64,000 nucleotides of DNA from an uncultured Pelagibacteraceae bacterium (GTDB lineage Bacteria > Pseudomonadota > Alphaproteobacteria > Pelagibacterales > Pelagibacteraceae), in the NCBI GenBank assembly GCA_902516625.1, contig CABXYU010000001.1, positions 1 through 64,000 of the forward strand, read 5' to 3'. Shown here piece by piece: positions 1-11,251 of the stretch. Position 1 is the stretch's first letter; every line of letters begins with the position of its first letter. The notes beneath the pieces were generated by a model. That model ran no database searches, was not told where the DNA came from, and saw only the letters and a program-made list of their open reading frames with translations. Both the position numbers and the translations under genes were made by a program.

Positions 1-2711
1 AAGACTTATCAGTTGCTATAGCAAGAATCCAAAAAGAAGCTGAGATTGCCGCAAGACAAGGAGTAACTCAATTAGTTTTAAGTGATAAAGAACTCTCATC
101 AAAAAATATGCCTATACCGATGTTATTATGTGTTGGAGCTATAAATTCATTTTTAATAGAAAAAAAATTAAGAGGATATGTATCTATCAACGTTCAATCT
201 GGAGAAGTCTTAGACACACATTCATTTGCAACATTATTAGGTGTAGGTGCAACAACTGTAAACCCTTATCTAGCTTTTGATAGTTTATATCAAAGATATA
301 CAAAGAAACTTTTTGGACAATTTAGTTTTGACGACTGTGTTCAAAGATACATAAAATCAGTTAATGCTGGTTTATTGAAAATCATGTCTAAGATGGGAAT
401 TTCTGTTTTAAGTTCTTATAGAGGTGGATGCAACTTTGAAACTGTTGGACTGAGTAGAACAGTTGTGAATGATTACTTCCCAGGAGTAACATCAAAAATC
501 TCAGGCATTGGATTAGTTGGAATTGAAAAAAAAATACGGGAAATTCACAAAGAGGCATTTGAAAGCACAGAAACTGTTTTACCTATCGGAGGTATATATA
601 GGTATAGAAAGAATGGAGAGACTCACCAATATCAAGGTCGACTTATTCATCTCTTGCAAAGTGCAGTAGGCTCAAATTCATATGATGCATACAAAAAATA
701 TGCAGAGGGAATATACAATTTACCGCCAATTAACTTGAGAGATCTAATCGATTTTAGAAAAAAAAAATTAGGCCCATCAATTAATATTTCAGAAGTTGAA
801 CCAATAGAGAATGTATTAAAAAGGTTTGGCAGTGGAAGCATGTCACATGGAGCTTTATCTAAAGAAGCACATGAAACTCTTGCAATTGGCATGAATAGAA
901 TAAAAGGTGCATCTTGCAGCGGTGAAGGTGGTGAAGATGAAAAAAGATTTAAAAAACTGGATAGTGGAGATAGTGCAAATTCTAGAGTAAAACAAATTGC
1001 TTCTGCAAGATTTGGAGTAACTGTAAATTATTTAAATAATTGTAATGAAATAGAGATAAAAATAGCTCAAGGTGCAAAGCCTGGCGAAGGAGGTCAATTA
1101 CCAGGTTTTAAGGTAACTAACGAGATTGCAAAACTGAGACACTCAACACCAGGTGTAACTCTTATTTCGCCACCTCCTCACCATGATATTTACTCGATTG
1201 AAGATCTAGCCCAACTAATTTACGATTTAAAGCAGATTAATCCTAAGGCCAGAATAGGTGTTAAGTTGGTTGCATCATCAGGCATAGGAACAATTGCTGC
1301 TGGTGTTGCTAAAGCTAAAGCTGACATTATTTTAATTTCTGGACATAATGGTGGAACAGGAGCCACACCCCAAACAAGTGTTAAATATGTAGGGATACCA
1401 TGGGAAATGGGTCTTACTGAAGCCAACCAAGTCCTCACGCTTAATAATCTAAGACATAAAATTACATTGAGAACAGATGGTGGAATTAAAACAGGAAGAG
1501 ATGTTGTTATAGCAGCAATGATGGGTGCAGAAGAATATGGAGTTGCAACTACAGCTTTGGTGGCAATGGGATGCATTATGGTCAGACAATGCCACTCAAA
1601 TACCTGTCCAGTTGGAGTTTGTACCCAAGATGATAAATTAAGAGAAAAGTTTACTGGAACTCCAGATAAAGTGGTAAATCTATTCACTTTTATTGCGAAA
1701 GAGGTCAGAGAGATACTTGCCTCTTTAGGATTTAAATCATTAAATGAAATAATTGGAAGAACAGATCTACTAATGCAAGTTAATAAAGCTTCCCCTAATT
1801 TGGATGATCTTGATTTAAATCCTTTATTTGTACAAGCTGACCCAGGTAACAAAAAAAGATATTGTGAAGAAACATCAATAAATGAAGTGCCAGATACTTT
1901 GGATCAAGAAATCTGGCCTGAAATTGAAGATGCATTGGATGAGTCAAAAACAATTGATAAAGAATTTGTTATCAAAAATACAAATCGAGCTGTTGGTACA
2001 AGAATTTCTCATCACTTATATAAGAAATATGGTTACGAACAATTAGAGGATGATTTTTTAACTTTGAACTTTACAGGCTCTGCAGGACAATCTTTTGGAG
2101 CTTTTGCCACGAAAGGATTAAAATTAAATCTAAAAGGTGATGCTAACGACTACGTAGGTAAAGGATTGTCTGGTGGAAAGATTTCAATTATGCTTTCACA
2201 TGAAAGTAATTTAATTTCAAACGAAAATACTATTATTGGAAATACTGTTCTTTATGGCGCAACCTCAGGCAAATTATTTGCTGCGGGCCAAGCTGGAGAT
2301 CGATTTGCTGTAAGAAATTCAGGAGCAGTTTCAGTAATAGAAGGATGTGACTCTAATGGATGCGAGTATATGACTGGAGGAACAGTTGTGATCCTTGGAA
2401 ATGTTGGAGATAATTTTGCTGCAGGTATGACAGGTGGAATGGCTTTTATTTATGATAAATCATTAGAATTTGAAAAAAAAATAAATTCAGACTCAGTTGT
2501 TTGGCAAAACGTTGAAACAGAATACTGGAAAAATTTCTTAAAAAACCTGATACAAGAACATTACTCTGAAACACAATCAACAATATCAAAAAAAATGATT
2601 TCTAATTTTGATGAGGAAATAAAAAATTTTGTTCAAGTGTGTCCTAAGGAAATGTTGGACAAGCTTAAAAATCCAATCACTTTTAAATCAAAAACAAAAG
2701 AAGCTATTTAA
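1..2711 (+). CDS. gltB: Glutamate synthase (GOGAT) large subunit, 3' part
   Basis: Makes glutamate from glutamine and 2-oxoglutarate together with the small subunit, in ammonium assimilation. The gene is cut by the window start: the frame is open from base 3, with no start codon needed at the ATG at 108. About 900 residues are visible, the C-terminal part of a roughly 1500-residue family. Visible parts are the FMN-binding synthase domain (a GHNGGTGATP loop near base 1345), the 3Fe-4S cysteines of the CIMVRQCHSNTCPVGVC stretch (about 1570-1623), and the C-terminal glycine-rich GXGXG beta-helix (about 2040-2460). It ends convergently, overlapping the next gene by 8 bases. gltD is not in the window. 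Confidence 0.97.
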   Translation, partial: DLSVAIARIQKEAEIAARQGVTQLVLSDKELSSKNMPIPMLLCVGAINSFLIEKKLRGYVSINVQSGEVLDTHSFATLLGVGATTVNPYLAFDSLYQRYTKKLFGQFSFDDCVQRYIKSVNAGLLKIMSKMGISVLSSYRGGCNFETVGLSRTVVNDYFPGVTSKISGIGLVGIEKKIREIHKEAFESTETVLPIGGIYRYRKNGETHQYQGRLIHLLQSAVGSNSYDAYKKYAEGIYNLPPINLRDLIDFRKKKLGPSINISEVEPIENVLKRFGSGSMSHGALSKEAHETLAIGMNRIKGASCSGEGGEDEKRFKKLDSGDSANSRVKQIASARFGVTVNYLNNCNEIEIKIAQGAKPGEGGQLPGFKVTNEIAKLRHSTPGVTLISPPPHHDIYSIEDLAQLIYDLKQINPKARIGVKLVASSGIGTIAAGVAKAKADIILISGHNGGTGATPQTSVKYVGIPWEMGLTEANQVLTLNNLRHKITLRTDGGIKTGRDVVIAAMMGAEEYGVATTALVAMGCIMVRQCHSNTCPVGVCTQDDKLREKFTGTPDKVVNLFTFIAKEVREILASLGFKSLNEIIGRTDLLMQVNKASPNLDDLDLNPLFVQADPGNKKRYCEETSINEVPDTLDQEIWPEIEDALDESKTIDKEFVIKNTNRAVGTRISHHLYKKYGYEQLEDDFLTLNFTGSAGQSFGAFATKGLKLNLKGDANDYVGKGLSGGKISIMLSHESNLISNENTIIGNTVLYGATSGKLFAAGQAGDRFAVRNSGAVSVIEGCDSNGCEYMTGGTVVILGNVGDNFAAGMTGGMAFIYDKSLEFEKKINSDSVVWQNVETEYWKNFLKNLIQEHYSETQSTISKKMISNFDEEIKNFVQVCPKEMLDKLKNPITFKSKTKEAI

Positions 2712-3450
2712 TCATAGTAATAAGTTCTTCCTTAATTAATTTAAGCCATTTAGGTGAAGATAGACTGTGATCGCCATTTTTAACAAGAACTAATTTTTTT
2801 TTTGCACCTGTAAAAATTTTTAAGGTTTTTTTTGAATATGAGATTGGAACAGCCTCATCTTTTTCACCATGTATCATTGTAACATTTATCCTTGATCTGA
2901 TTTTTTTATTTAATACTTTATTTTTTCTCCCATCTTTAATTAATTGAAGAGTTATCGGATATACATAATCTCCGTGTTTTAAATTATAAATACCCTTTTT
3001 AATTAATTCTGATTTCATTTTTTTAGAAAATTTTTTCCACATGAGATTTTCTAAAAAATCTGGAGCAGAACCAATTCCTAAAAATCCAATAATTTGACTT
3101 TTGAAGTATTTAAATAAGTTTAAACTTATCCATGAACCCATACTTGAACCTACAAGTATGAAATTATTTTTTTTTAATATTTTTGAGATCAATACTTTTG
3201 CATCTCTTGACCATTTTGAAATATTACCATTTATGAATTTTCCTGATGATTTACCGTGGCCAGTATATTCGACAGCTAAAAAACTAAGTTTATTCTTTTT
3301 GGCAAAATTTAGAAGGCTTTTAGGTTTTTTGCCCTCTAAATCTGACATAAAACCATGTAAAAAAACAATATACACACTATTTTTTTGGACAAAATTTAAA
3401 TATCTTATTTTTTTTGTGCTTGAGAATTTCAAATATTTGAATCTATTCAT
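2704..3450 (-). CDS. Alpha/beta hydrolase (ABHD10-like)
   Basis: 248 residues with an alpha/beta-hydrolase layout. The oxyanion-hole segment LHGFMSD is near residue 31, the nucleophile elbow GSSMGS has Ser about 103, an acidic residue lies in HGEKDEAVP and the His in NGDHS near the C-terminus. The pattern HGF-SD, then YTGHGKSSG, resembles serine hydrolases of the ABHD10 thioesterase/esterase group, so a (thio)esterase is likely. The substrate cannot be told. There is no signal peptide, so it should be cytoplasmic. It overlaps the 3' end of gltB tail to tail and is transcribed away from the following glycosyltransferase. Confidence 0.85.
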   Translation of the reverse strand: MNRFKYLKFSSTKKIRYLNFVQKNSVYIVFLHGFMSDLEGKKPKSLLNFAKKNKLSFLAVEYTGHGKSSGKFINGNISKWSRDAKVLISKILKKNNFILVGSSMGSWISLNLFKYFKSQIIGFLGIGSAPDFLENLMWKKFSKKMKSELIKKGIYNLKHGDYVYPITLQLIKDGRKNKVLNKKIRSRINVTMIHGEKDEAVPISYSKKTLKIFTGAKKKLVLVKNGDHSLSSPKWLKLIKEELITMIK

Positions 3451-3492
3451 AAAAGTTTATTAGTTTTATCTATTATTATATAATCTAATCTG

Positions 3493-4647
3493 ATGTCGTC
3501 TAATATTAAAGTTTTACAAGTTATCCCTAAATTAGGTTTTGGAGGAGCTGAAACTGGGTGTTATGACATCGCTCATTATTTAACAGAAAATGACTGTCAA
3601 TCTTTTATAGTTACTAGTGGTGGAGAGCTGATAAAATTTGTTGATAAAAAAAAAGTAAAGTTAATAAGACTTCCAGTGCATAGTAAAAATCCCCTTTTAA
3701 TATTTGTTAATTCAATAATTTTAATTGGAATAATTCTATTTTATAACATTTCTATAGTGCATGCGCGAAGTAGAGCTCCAGCTTGGTCGTGCTTGCTTGC
3801 TACAAAGTTAACAGGACGAAAGTTTGTTACTACGTTTCATGGGACCTACAACTTTATTGGTAAATTAAAAAAGCTTTATAATTCCGTTATGGTAAGATCT
3901 GATTTAATAATAGCTGGATCTAACTTTATTTTTTCACACATCAAAGAAAATTATACCGAATATTTTAAATCAAAAAAAAAATTTCTAGTTATTTTTAGAG
4001 GTATAAATGTTGATTACTATGACCAATCTACAATACTTGAAACTGATGAAAAAAAACTTCTTAAAAAATGGGAAATAATTAAGGAAAAAAAAATTATTTT
4101 AATGCCTGGAAGATTAACTTCATGGAAAGGTCAAGAATTATTCATAGAAGCAATAAATTTAGTTAAAATCGAATTGGGCTATGAGGCTTTCAATGTTGTA
4201 ATTTTAGGAAGTGATCAAGGTAGAAATTTATATAGAAAAAAATTAGTTAGATTGATTGAGCAATACAGATTGACCAATCAGATTAAACTAATAGATAATT
4301 GTGAGAATATGGCTTTAGCTTACAAGGTTTCAGATATAGTTATTTCAGCTTCTATAGAGCCCGAAGCTTTCGGTCGTGTTGCAGTTGAGGCACAATCAAT
4401 GGAGAAACTTATTATAGCTAGTAATATAGGTGGCTCAAACGAGACTATTATAAATGGAAAAACTGGTTTTCTATTCGAGTCTGGAGATGCAGTATCTTTA
4501 AGCAAACAAATTATAAGAGCTATTACAATGGACGATCATTCCTTGAGATTGATAGGAAAAGAGGGAAGAAAAAACATTATAAAAAAATTTAATGTTGAAA
4601 AAATGTGTTTTTCTACTTATTCAGAGTATAAAAGATTAATTAATTAA
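3493..4647 (+). CDS. Glycosyltransferase family 4 (GT-B fold)
   Basis: 384 residues. The N-terminal GFGGAET glycine-rich segment (about residues 15-21) and the C-terminal region with PGRLTSWKGQELFIEA and EPEAFGRVAVEAQSM (the E-x7-E nucleotide-sugar binding motif) are typical of GT4 retaining glycosyltransferases such as those acting on LPS or lipids. Acceptor and sugar are unknown. The stop codon abuts the thrS start codon with no gap, so the two genes are probably co-transcribed although their functions are unrelated. Confidence 0.88.
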   Translation: MSSNIKVLQVIPKLGFGGAETGCYDIAHYLTENDCQSFIVTSGGELIKFVDKKKVKLIRLPVHSKNPLLIFVNSIILIGIILFYNISIVHARSRAPAWSCLLATKLTGRKFVTTFHGTYNFIGKLKKLYNSVMVRSDLIIAGSNFIFSHIKENYTEYFKSKKKFLVIFRGINVDYYDQSTILETDEKKLLKKWEIIKEKKIILMPGRLTSWKGQELFIEAINLVKIELGYEAFNVVILGSDQGRNLYRKKLVRLIEQYRLTNQIKLIDNCENMALAYKVSDIVISASIEPEAFGRVAVEAQSMEKLIIASNIGGSNETIINGKTGFLFESGDAVSLSKQIIRAITMDDHSLRLIGKEGRKNIIKKFNVEKMCFSTYSEYKRLIN

Positions 4648-6570
4648 ATGCCGAAAATTACACTACCCGACGGAAAAAGTCTTAAATTTCCAAATGAAGT
4701 TACAGGATTAGAAATTGCTGAAAAAATAAGCAAATCTCTTTTAAAGCAAGCCTTGATAATGAGTGTCGATGGAGAATTAAAAGATTTATACTTTCCAATT
4801 GAAAAAGATTGTTTAGTAAAAATTTTTACAGCAAAAGATCCTGAAGGATTAGAGGTTATAAGACATGATGCTGCACACATAATGGCTATGGCTGTCCAAG
4901 AACTATATCCTGGAACACAGGTGACCATTGGACCAGTAATTGAAAATGGTTTTTATTATGATTTTGCTCGAAAAGAACCTTTTACAGAAGATGATTTAAT
5001 AAAAATAGAAAAAAGAATGTTAGAAATAATTGACAAAGATGTAAAAACAAGAAAAGAGGTTTGGGAAAGAGATAAAGCGATTAATCACTTTAAAAAAATT
5101 GGTGAAAAATACAAAGCTGAAATAATAGAAAGTATTCCAGAAAATGAGGAATTAACTATTTATCATCATGGTGATACTTGGCACGATTTGTGTAGAGGTC
5201 CACACCTTTTATCTTCTGGAAAAATAGGCAAAGCATTTAAGCTTATAAAAGTTGCAGGAGCTTATTGGCGCGGTGACTCTAAAAACGAAATGTTACAAAG
5301 AATCTATGGAACTGGCTGGGCGTCGCAAAAAGATTTAGATGATTATTTAAAAAGAATTGAAGAGGCAGAGAAAAGAGATCACAGAAAACTTGGTAAAGAA
5401 ATGGATCTTTTCCATTTTAGAGAAGAAAGCCCAGGATCTGTTTTTTGGCACGAAAAAGGGTGGGCTTTATTTCAAAAATTAATTAATTACATGAGAGCAC
5501 GCCAAGACGCAGCAGGATATCGAGAAGTAAATACTCCTGAGGTGTTGGATAGATTATTATGGGAAAAATCAGGGCATTGGGAAAAATATGGAGAAAATAT
5601 GTATACATCTGAAACGCCTGATGAAAAAGTTTTCGCGATTAAACCTATGAATTGTCCTGGCCATATTCAAGTTTTTAATCAAGGCTTAAAGAGTTATAGA
5701 GATTTACCTTTAAGAATAACGGAGTTTGGTAAAGTACACCGTTACGAACCTTCGGGTGCTTTACATGGACTTTTAAGAGTAAGGGCGTTCACTCAAGACG
5801 ATGCACATATTTTCTGTTCCGAAGAGCAAATTACTAGCGAATGCTTAAATGTAACAAATTTAATTCTAGACATCTATAAAGATTTAGGTTTTGAAAATGT
5901 AGTTTTAAAATATGCTGATAGACCGGAGGTAAGAGTGGGTGAAGATAAAGTTTGGGATAAGGCGGAGGCATCATTATTAGAAGCGGTCAAAGCTTCAAAG
6001 TTAGAATATAGTATTAACAAGGGGGAAGGTGCTTTTTATGGACCAAAAATAGAATTTGTTTTAAGAGATGCAATTGGACGAGATTGGCAGTGTGGAACAG
6101 TACAAGTCGATTTAAACTTACCTAAAAGATTAGATGCCTCCTATGTTGCTAAAGATGGAACAAAAAAAGTTCCTGTGATGTTACACAGAGCTTTATTTGG
6201 ATCACTTGAGAGATTTATTGGAATTTTGATTGAGAATTACGCAGGAAAATTTCCATTTTGGATATCTCCACTTCAAACAGTTGTGATCCCAATCTCAGAA
6301 GATTTTAAGGATTATGCTAGTAAAGTTTCACAAAAAGTTAAAGAAGCTGGAATGAGTTCTATGGTTGATTTAAAAAATCATAATTTGAATTATAAAATTA
6401 GAGAACATTCACTGGCAAAAGTCCCCCTTTTGTTAATTTGTGGTAAAAAAGAGGTTGACAGTAACTCAGTAACCATTAGAAGATTGGACTCTAATAAACA
6501 AGAAAACATGGAATTAAAACTATTTCTAAAAAAATTCTCTGCTTTAAACAAAGCATCTTCAAAAAATTAG
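4648..6570 (+). CDS. thrS: Threonyl-tRNA synthetase
   Basis: Charges tRNA-Thr. 640 residues, the full family length. Order: TGS domain (1-60), editing domain with the HxxxH of HDAAHIM (about 73-77) and CRGPH, class II catalytic core with the zinc ligands Cys about 336 (MNCPGH), His about 386 (DDAHIF) and His about 512 (MLHRALFGS), then the anticodon-binding domain. ATG follows the preceding stop directly and no Shine-Dalgarno is evident. It is followed without a gap by infC, the same thrS-infC-rpmI-rplT order as in E. coli. Confidence 0.98.
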   Translation: MPKITLPDGKSLKFPNEVTGLEIAEKISKSLLKQALIMSVDGELKDLYFPIEKDCLVKIFTAKDPEGLEVIRHDAAHIMAMAVQELYPGTQVTIGPVIENGFYYDFARKEPFTEDDLIKIEKRMLEIIDKDVKTRKEVWERDKAINHFKKIGEKYKAEIIESIPENEELTIYHHGDTWHDLCRGPHLLSSGKIGKAFKLIKVAGAYWRGDSKNEMLQRIYGTGWASQKDLDDYLKRIEEAEKRDHRKLGKEMDLFHFREESPGSVFWHEKGWALFQKLINYMRARQDAAGYREVNTPEVLDRLLWEKSGHWEKYGENMYTSETPDEKVFAIKPMNCPGHIQVFNQGLKSYRDLPLRITEFGKVHRYEPSGALHGLLRVRAFTQDDAHIFCSEEQITSECLNVTNLILDIYKDLGFENVVLKYADRPEVRVGEDKVWDKAEASLLEAVKASKLEYSINKGEGAFYGPKIEFVLRDAIGRDWQCGTVQVDLNLPKRLDASYVAKDGTKKVPVMLHRALFGSLERFIGILIENYAGKFPFWISPLQTVVIPISEDFKDYASKVSQKVKEAGMSSMVDLKNHNLNYKIREHSLAKVPLLLICGKKEVDSNSVTIRRLDSNKQENMELKLFLKKFSALNKASSKN

Positions 6571-7116
6571 GTGGCAGATTTTAAACAAAATTATTTTCAA
6601 AGAAGAACAAAAGATCGTGGTCCCCGATCTAATAATAGAATTTCGTCACCAGAAGTTCAAGTTATAGGAAGCGATGGAGAAAATTTAGGTATAATAAATA
6701 CGAATGAAGCTATCTCAATGGCAAAAAATCAAGGCCTTGATTTAATAGAGATAGCACCAAATGCCAATCCTCCAGTGTGTAAAATAATGGACATGGGCAA
6801 ATTTAAATATGATGCTCAAAAAAAAGCCAACCTTGCAAAAAAGAAACAAAAAATAATATCGCTTAAAGAAATAAAGATGAGGCCAGTTACAGAGACTCAT
6901 GACTATGAGTTTAAAGTTAAAAATGCAAAAAAGTTTATTGCAAAAGGAGATAAAGTAAAATTTACAATTAGATTTAAAGGACGTGAACTTCAGCATTCTC
7001 ACTTAGGCAACGAACTCATGACAAAAATAAAAGAAGACATGAAGGATATAGGCAAAGTAGAATTACATCCAAAATTTGATGGAAAACAAATGATTATGGT
7101 GATTCAACCATTATAA
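6571..7116 (+). CDS. infC: Translation initiation factor IF-3
   Basis: Binds the 30S subunit and checks start-codon pairing. 181 residues with the N-terminal domain (VIGSDGENLGIINTNEA) and the C-terminal domain (KVKFTIRFKGRELQH). The start used is GTG directly after the thrS stop. Rare starts are common in infC and are tied to autoregulation in enterobacteria (AUU in E. coli); whether the GTG here serves that is inference. It belongs to the thrS-infC-rpmI-rplT-pheST group. Confidence 0.97.
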   Translation: MADFKQNYFQRRTKDRGPRSNNRISSPEVQVIGSDGENLGIINTNEAISMAKNQGLDLIEIAPNANPPVCKIMDMGKFKYDAQKKANLAKKKQKIISLKEIKMRPVTETHDYEFKVKNAKKFIAKGDKVKFTIRFKGRELQHSHLGNELMTKIKEDMKDIGKVELHPKFDGKQMIMVIQPL

Positions 7117-7125
7117 ATTTATAGG

Positions 7126-7154
7126 TTGTAAATCTTTATCATTCTTTGTATAAC
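7126..7154 (+). promoter_or_regulatory. Candidate sigma70-type promoter before rpmI
   Basis: TTGTAA (7126-7131) and TATAAC (7149-7154) are separated by exactly 17 bases in the 49-base gap between infC and rpmI. The predicted start would leave only a few bases before the rpmI ATG at 7166, so the message would be nearly leaderless. The flanks also hold a weak AGGTT/AACCT pairing. Pattern match only. Confidence 0.3.
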
Positions 7155-7165
7155 CTCGCACGATT

Positions 7166-7372
7166 ATGCCGAAATTAAAAACAAAAAGCTCAGCTAAAAA
7201 AAGATTTAAAATCTCTGCGAGAGGTAAAGTAATAACTGCTCAGGCAGGCAAAAGGCACGGCATGATTAAAAGAACAAATTCGCAAATAAGAAAATTAAGA
7301 GGAACGACTACTCTTTCAAAACAAGATGGAAAAATTGTAAAGTCTTATATGCCTTACAGTTTAAGAGGATAA
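7166..7372 (+). CDS. rpmI: 50S ribosomal protein L35
   Basis: 68 residues, very basic, beginning [15 protein letters not shown] and containing [10 protein letters not shown], the L35 signature. Usual length. Part of the large ribosomal subunit. No clear ribosome binding site precedes it. It is one base upstream of rplT, which fits translational coupling of the two proteins. Confidence 0.98.
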   Translation: MPKLKTKSSAKKRFKISARGKVITAQAGKRHGMIKRTNSQIRKLRGTTTLSKQDGKIVKSYMPYSLRG

Positions 7373-7373
7373 A

Positions 7374-7730
7374 ATGGCAAGAGTTAAAAGAGGTGTAACT
7401 AGTAGATCAAAACACAAAAAGGTTTTGAAATCTGTTAAAGGTCAATGGGGCAGAAGAAAGAACACTATAAGAGTTGCAAGGCAAGCAATGGAGAAAGCTA
7501 TGCAGTACGCTTATAGAGATCGTAGAAACAAAAAAAGAGATTTCAAATCACTTTGGATACAAAGAATTAATGCAGGTGTAAGAGCTGAAGGATTAACTTA
7601 TTCTAAGTTTATTTATGGATTAAATAAATGTGGAATTAAGATAGATAGAAAAATCCTAGCTGAGATAGCATATGATAGCCCAGAAGCCTTTAAAACTATT
7701 GTTCAAAAAGCACAATCTGCTTTAAATTAA
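7374..7730 (+). CDS. rplT: 50S ribosomal protein L20
   Basis: 118 residues. [19 protein letters not shown] and the central [18 protein letters not shown] stretch are diagnostic for L20. It binds 23S rRNA early in assembly and in other bacteria represses its own operon. No obvious leader RNA structure for this is visible here, as only one base separates it from rpmI. Confidence 0.98.
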   Translation: MARVKRGVTSRSKHKKVLKSVKGQWGRRKNTIRVARQAMEKAMQYAYRDRRNKKRDFKSLWIQRINAGVRAEGLTYSKFIYGLNKCGIKIDRKILAEIAYDSPEAFKTIVQKAQSALN

Positions 7731-7773
7731 TCTTCACTATTGTTTTATTTTGCTGAAGAAATAATCTGTATAA

Positions 7774-8841
7774 ATGTCAGATCTTAAAAAAATAAAAAAT
7801 GAATTTCTTTTAAGGTTAAATGAGAAATTAAATTTAACGGAAATAAATAATATAAAGACTAATCTATTTGGAAAAAATGGGCTGATCTCGTCACAATTCA
7901 AGAAAATTGGAACAATTGATGCGCATGAGAGAAAAAAATTTGCATCTGATTTGAATATTATAAAAGATGAACTTCAAGAATTAATTAATTTAAAGATTAA
8001 TGAAATTCAAAATTCAGAAATTAATGCAAAATTAGAGAAAGAAAAGATTGATGTCACTTTACCAGAAAGAAATTTTGTTAGAGGAAAAATTCATCCAGTC
8101 TCACAAACAATTGATGAAATATCCTCTATTTTTTCAGAAATAGGCTTTAGTGTTGAAGAGGGACCAGATGTTGAAAATGAGTATAATAATTTCACAGCAC
8201 TTAATACTCCAGACAATCATCCAGCAAGAGATATGCACGACACATTTTACCTAGATAAAAAAAAAGAAAAACTTTTAAGAACACACACTTCGCCTGTTCA
8301 AATTAGAACGATGTTAAAAGATAAACCTCCTTTTAAGATTATTGCTCCTGGAAGAACTTACAGATCAGATAGCGATCAAACTCATTCACCAATGTTTCAT
8401 CAAGTTGAAGGACTTTATATAGATAAAGAAATCAATATGGGACATTTGAAGGGGTGTTTGAATTATTTTATTAAAGAATTTTTTGAAGTTAAAAAAATTA
8501 AGATGAGATTTAGACCAAGTCATTTTCCATTTACTGAGCCATCTGCTGAGGTTGATATAGGATATGAAATAAAAGATGGAAAAATAGTAATTGGAGAAGG
8601 CAATCAATGGCTAGAAATTTTAGGTTGTGGAATGGTTCATCCTAATGTTTTGAAAAATGTAAAAATTGACTCCTCAAAGTTTCAAGGATACGCATTTGGA
8701 ATTGGAATTGATAGATTAGCTATGCTCAAATATGGCATCAATGATTTAAGAGCATTTTTTGATTGTGATTACAGATGGTTAAATCATTTTGGATTTGATC
8801 CTCTTGATGTACCTACTAACTATAGAGGTTTAAGTCGATGA
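7774..8841 (+). CDS. pheS: Phenylalanyl-tRNA synthetase alpha subunit
   Basis: Catalytic subunit of the alpha2-beta2 PheRS. 355 residues: an N-terminal coiled coil (1-100) for tRNA contact, then the class II core with motif 2 ([20 protein letters not shown]) and motif 3 ([13 protein letters not shown], seen as [17 protein letters not shown]). It overlaps pheT by four bases (ATGA). Its cognate tRNA-Phe lies elsewhere in the window at 41993. Confidence 0.98.
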   Translation: MSDLKKIKNEFLLRLNEKLNLTEINNIKTNLFGKNGLISSQFKKIGTIDAHERKKFASDLNIIKDELQELINLKINEIQNSEINAKLEKEKIDVTLPERNFVRGKIHPVSQTIDEISSIFSEIGFSVEEGPDVENEYNNFTALNTPDNHPARDMHDTFYLDKKKEKLLRTHTSPVQIRTMLKDKPPFKIIAPGRTYRSDSDQTHSPMFHQVEGLYIDKEINMGHLKGCLNYFIKEFFEVKKIKMRFRPSHFPFTEPSAEVDIGYEIKDGKIVIGEGNQWLEILGCGMVHPNVLKNVKIDSSKFQGYAFGIGIDRLAMLKYGINDLRAFFDCDYRWLNHFGFDPLDVPTNYRGLSR

Positions 8842-11243
8842 AAATTACATTTGATTGGCTTCAAGATCACTTAAAAACTAATTTAAAAGAGAAAAATCTG
8901 TTGGAGAAACTTACCAATATAGGACTAGAAGTAGAGAGCGTTGAAAGTCTTTTTGCTGAAAATGAATTATTTAAAATAGCAAAGATCATTAATACTGAAA
9001 AACACCCAAATGCAGATCGATTAAAAGTTTGTGATGTTAGTGTTGGAGAAAAAGAATTTAAAAAAGTTGTTTGTGGGGCTTCTAATGCAAAAGAGGGATT
9101 AATTACCATATATGCGCCGCCAGGTGCAACTATTCCAAAATCTAAAACAAAATTAGTAATAGCTAAAATTAGAGGTGTTACTTCTCATGGTATGCTTTGT
9201 TCAGGGTCTGAATTAAATTTGTCTGATGAAAGTGATGGAATAATCGAATTACCAACCAAATATGAAAAAAATATTGGTAAGAGCTTTTTTTCAAAATCAA
9301 AATCTAATTTTATTGATTTGTCAATAACACCTAACAGATCAGATTGTCTTGGTGTTAGGGGTATAGCCAGAGACCTTGCTGCATCAGGTTTTGGAAAATT
9401 ATTGGAATTAAAAGAAAAAAAAATAAAATCAAAAAAAAAACAAAATTTAAAAGTAAAAATCATTAAAGAAAAAAACCAAGGATGTAATACTTTTGGAAGT
9501 TGTTTAATTACTAATGTAAAAAATATAGAAAGTCCTAAATGGCTAAAAGATAAATTGAGTTCAGTTGGTCAAAAACCAATTTCTGCAATAGTTGACGTTA
9601 CAAATTACGTCATGCTTGATATAAATCGTCCACTACATGCCTATGATGCTGATAAAATTGAAAAAGGGATAATTGTTCGAAACTCCAAATCAGGAGAAGA
9701 ATTTACTGCACTAGATAATAAAAATTATAAGTTAGAAAAGGGCATGTGTGTTATCAGTGATTATAAGGGAGTTTTAGGTTTAGGTGGAATTATTGGTGGA
9801 ACTAGATCAGGAACAGAATTAAATACTAAAAATATATTGTTAGAATCAGCCTATTTTGAGCCTTCATCTATAAGAAAAACATCTAAAAAATTAAATCTTG
9901 ATACGGATGCAAAATTCAGGTTTGAAAGAGGCGTTGATCCATTGTCAATTGAAGATGGATTGAATAAAGCTGCTTTATTGATCAAAGAAATTTGTGGTGG
10001 TGAAATTAGTAAAATTGATATTCAAAAAATTGGAACTTACAAAAATAGAATTATCAAGTTCGATACTAATTTATTTAAAAATATATCTGGATTTAATATT
10101 TCCTCTAAGGAAATGGTGAAGATTCTAGAAAATCTTGGTTTTATATGTAAAAAAGAAAAAAAATATCTTAAATTAATAGTTCCTTCTTGGAGACCTGATA
10201 TTACACAAGAAATAGATATCGTTGAGGAATTGTTAAGAATAAGCGGTTATGATAAGATAAAAATCATTAATCCTGTTAAAGAGAGAACTAAATCTACTTT
10301 AACTCAAACTCAAAAGTTGTTTCACTTTTTACAAAGAGCTGTTGCTTCAAAAGGTTATTTGGAGGCAATCACTTGGTCTTTTACAGATGAAAATTATAAT
10401 GCTCCCTTTAGAGGCGATAATAAAAATATTGAAATTGTAAACCCAATAAGCTCAGATCTAGGAGTTTTAAGAAACTCAATATTTTCAAATTTAATTATGC
10501 ATATTAGTAAGAATTTGGATAGAGGCTTTAAAGATTTATCAATTTTTGAAATTGGACCTGTCTTTACTGGTGTTAATCCAGGTGAACAAAATACGGTAGT
10601 ATGTGGTTTGTCATCGGGTAAAAAATCTAGATTGTCCTGGATTGAAAAAGACAGAGATGTTGATATTTTTGACATAAAAAAAGATGTTATTCAAACATTA
10701 GTTGAAGCAGGATATAATTATAATGAATTTTTTATAGATAACGAAACACCTAATTATTATCATCCAGGAAAATCAGGAAGATTATTTTTAAATAAAAGCA
10801 AAGATCAGGTAGCAGCCTTCTTTGGTGAAATCCACCCAAATATATTAAAAAAACTAGATGTTAAAACAGAAAATTTATTAGGATTTGAAATTTTTTTGGA
10901 TAATTTAGAAATAATCAAAAAAACTCTAAATAAACAAAAAATAAAATTTAATGTTTCAGATTTTCAAAAGTCAGAGAGAGATTTCGCATTTATAGTAAAC
11001 AAAGATGTTAAAGCACAAGATATGGTTAATGCTATTTCAAGTGTAAATAAAGATTTAATAAAAAATGTAAAAGTTTTTGATGTTTATGAAGGTCAAAATA
11101 TTCCAAATAATCAAAAATCAATAGCAATTAGTGTAACGATACAGTCAGCTGAAAAAACCCTAAATGATAATGATTTAGAAAATATTAATAATTTAATAAT
11201 TAAAGCAGTTGAAAATAAAACTGGTGCTAAAATAAGATCGTAA
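8838..11243 (+). CDS. pheT: Phenylalanyl-tRNA synthetase beta subunit
   Basis: 801 residues, usual bacterial length. Order: N-terminal tRNA-binding OB domain (about 40-150, with [13 protein letters not shown]), B3/B4 editing domain (about 210-390), B5 domain, a catalytic-like core, and the C-terminal FDX-ACB anticodon-binding domain ([12 protein letters not shown] to the end). Translation is probably coupled to pheS through the ATGA overlap. lepA follows 8 bases later. Confidence 0.98.
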   Translation: MKITFDWLQDHLKTNLKEKNLLEKLTNIGLEVESVESLFAENELFKIAKIINTEKHPNADRLKVCDVSVGEKEFKKVVCGASNAKEGLITIYAPPGATIPKSKTKLVIAKIRGVTSHGMLCSGSELNLSDESDGIIELPTKYEKNIGKSFFSKSKSNFIDLSITPNRSDCLGVRGIARDLAASGFGKLLELKEKKIKSKKKQNLKVKIIKEKNQGCNTFGSCLITNVKNIESPKWLKDKLSSVGQKPISAIVDVTNYVMLDINRPLHAYDADKIEKGIIVRNSKSGEEFTALDNKNYKLEKGMCVISDYKGVLGLGGIIGGTRSGTELNTKNILLESAYFEPSSIRKTSKKLNLDTDAKFRFERGVDPLSIEDGLNKAALLIKEICGGEISKIDIQKIGTYKNRIIKFDTNLFKNISGFNISSKEMVKILENLGFICKKEKKYLKLIVPSWRPDITQEIDIVEELLRISGYDKIKIINPVKERTKSTLTQTQKLFHFLQRAVASKGYLEAITWSFTDENYNAPFRGDNKNIEIVNPISSDLGVLRNSIFSNLIMHISKNLDRGFKDLSIFEIGPVFTGVNPGEQNTVVCGLSSGKKSRLSWIEKDRDVDIFDIKKDVIQTLVEAGYNYNEFFIDNETPNYYHPGKSGRLFLNKSKDQVAAFFGEIHPNILKKLDVKTENLLGFEIFLDNLEIIKKTLNKQKIKFNVSDFQKSERDFAFIVNKDVKAQDMVNAISSVNKDLIKNVKVFDVYEGQNIPNNQKSIAISVTIQSAEKTLNDNDLENINNLIIKAVENKTGAKIRS

Positions 11244-11251
11244 ATAATAAT

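Noticed and set aside
1220..1852. A 210-codon open frame antisense to gltB
   Set aside because: It lies wholly within the FMN and Fe-S coding part of gltB, has no family pattern, and is the frame shadow expected from a conserved gene.
3101..3463. 120-codon plus-strand frame opposite the alpha/beta hydrolase
   Set aside because: The minus-strand gene has a full catalytic triad; the plus frame is Phe/Leu rich without motifs.
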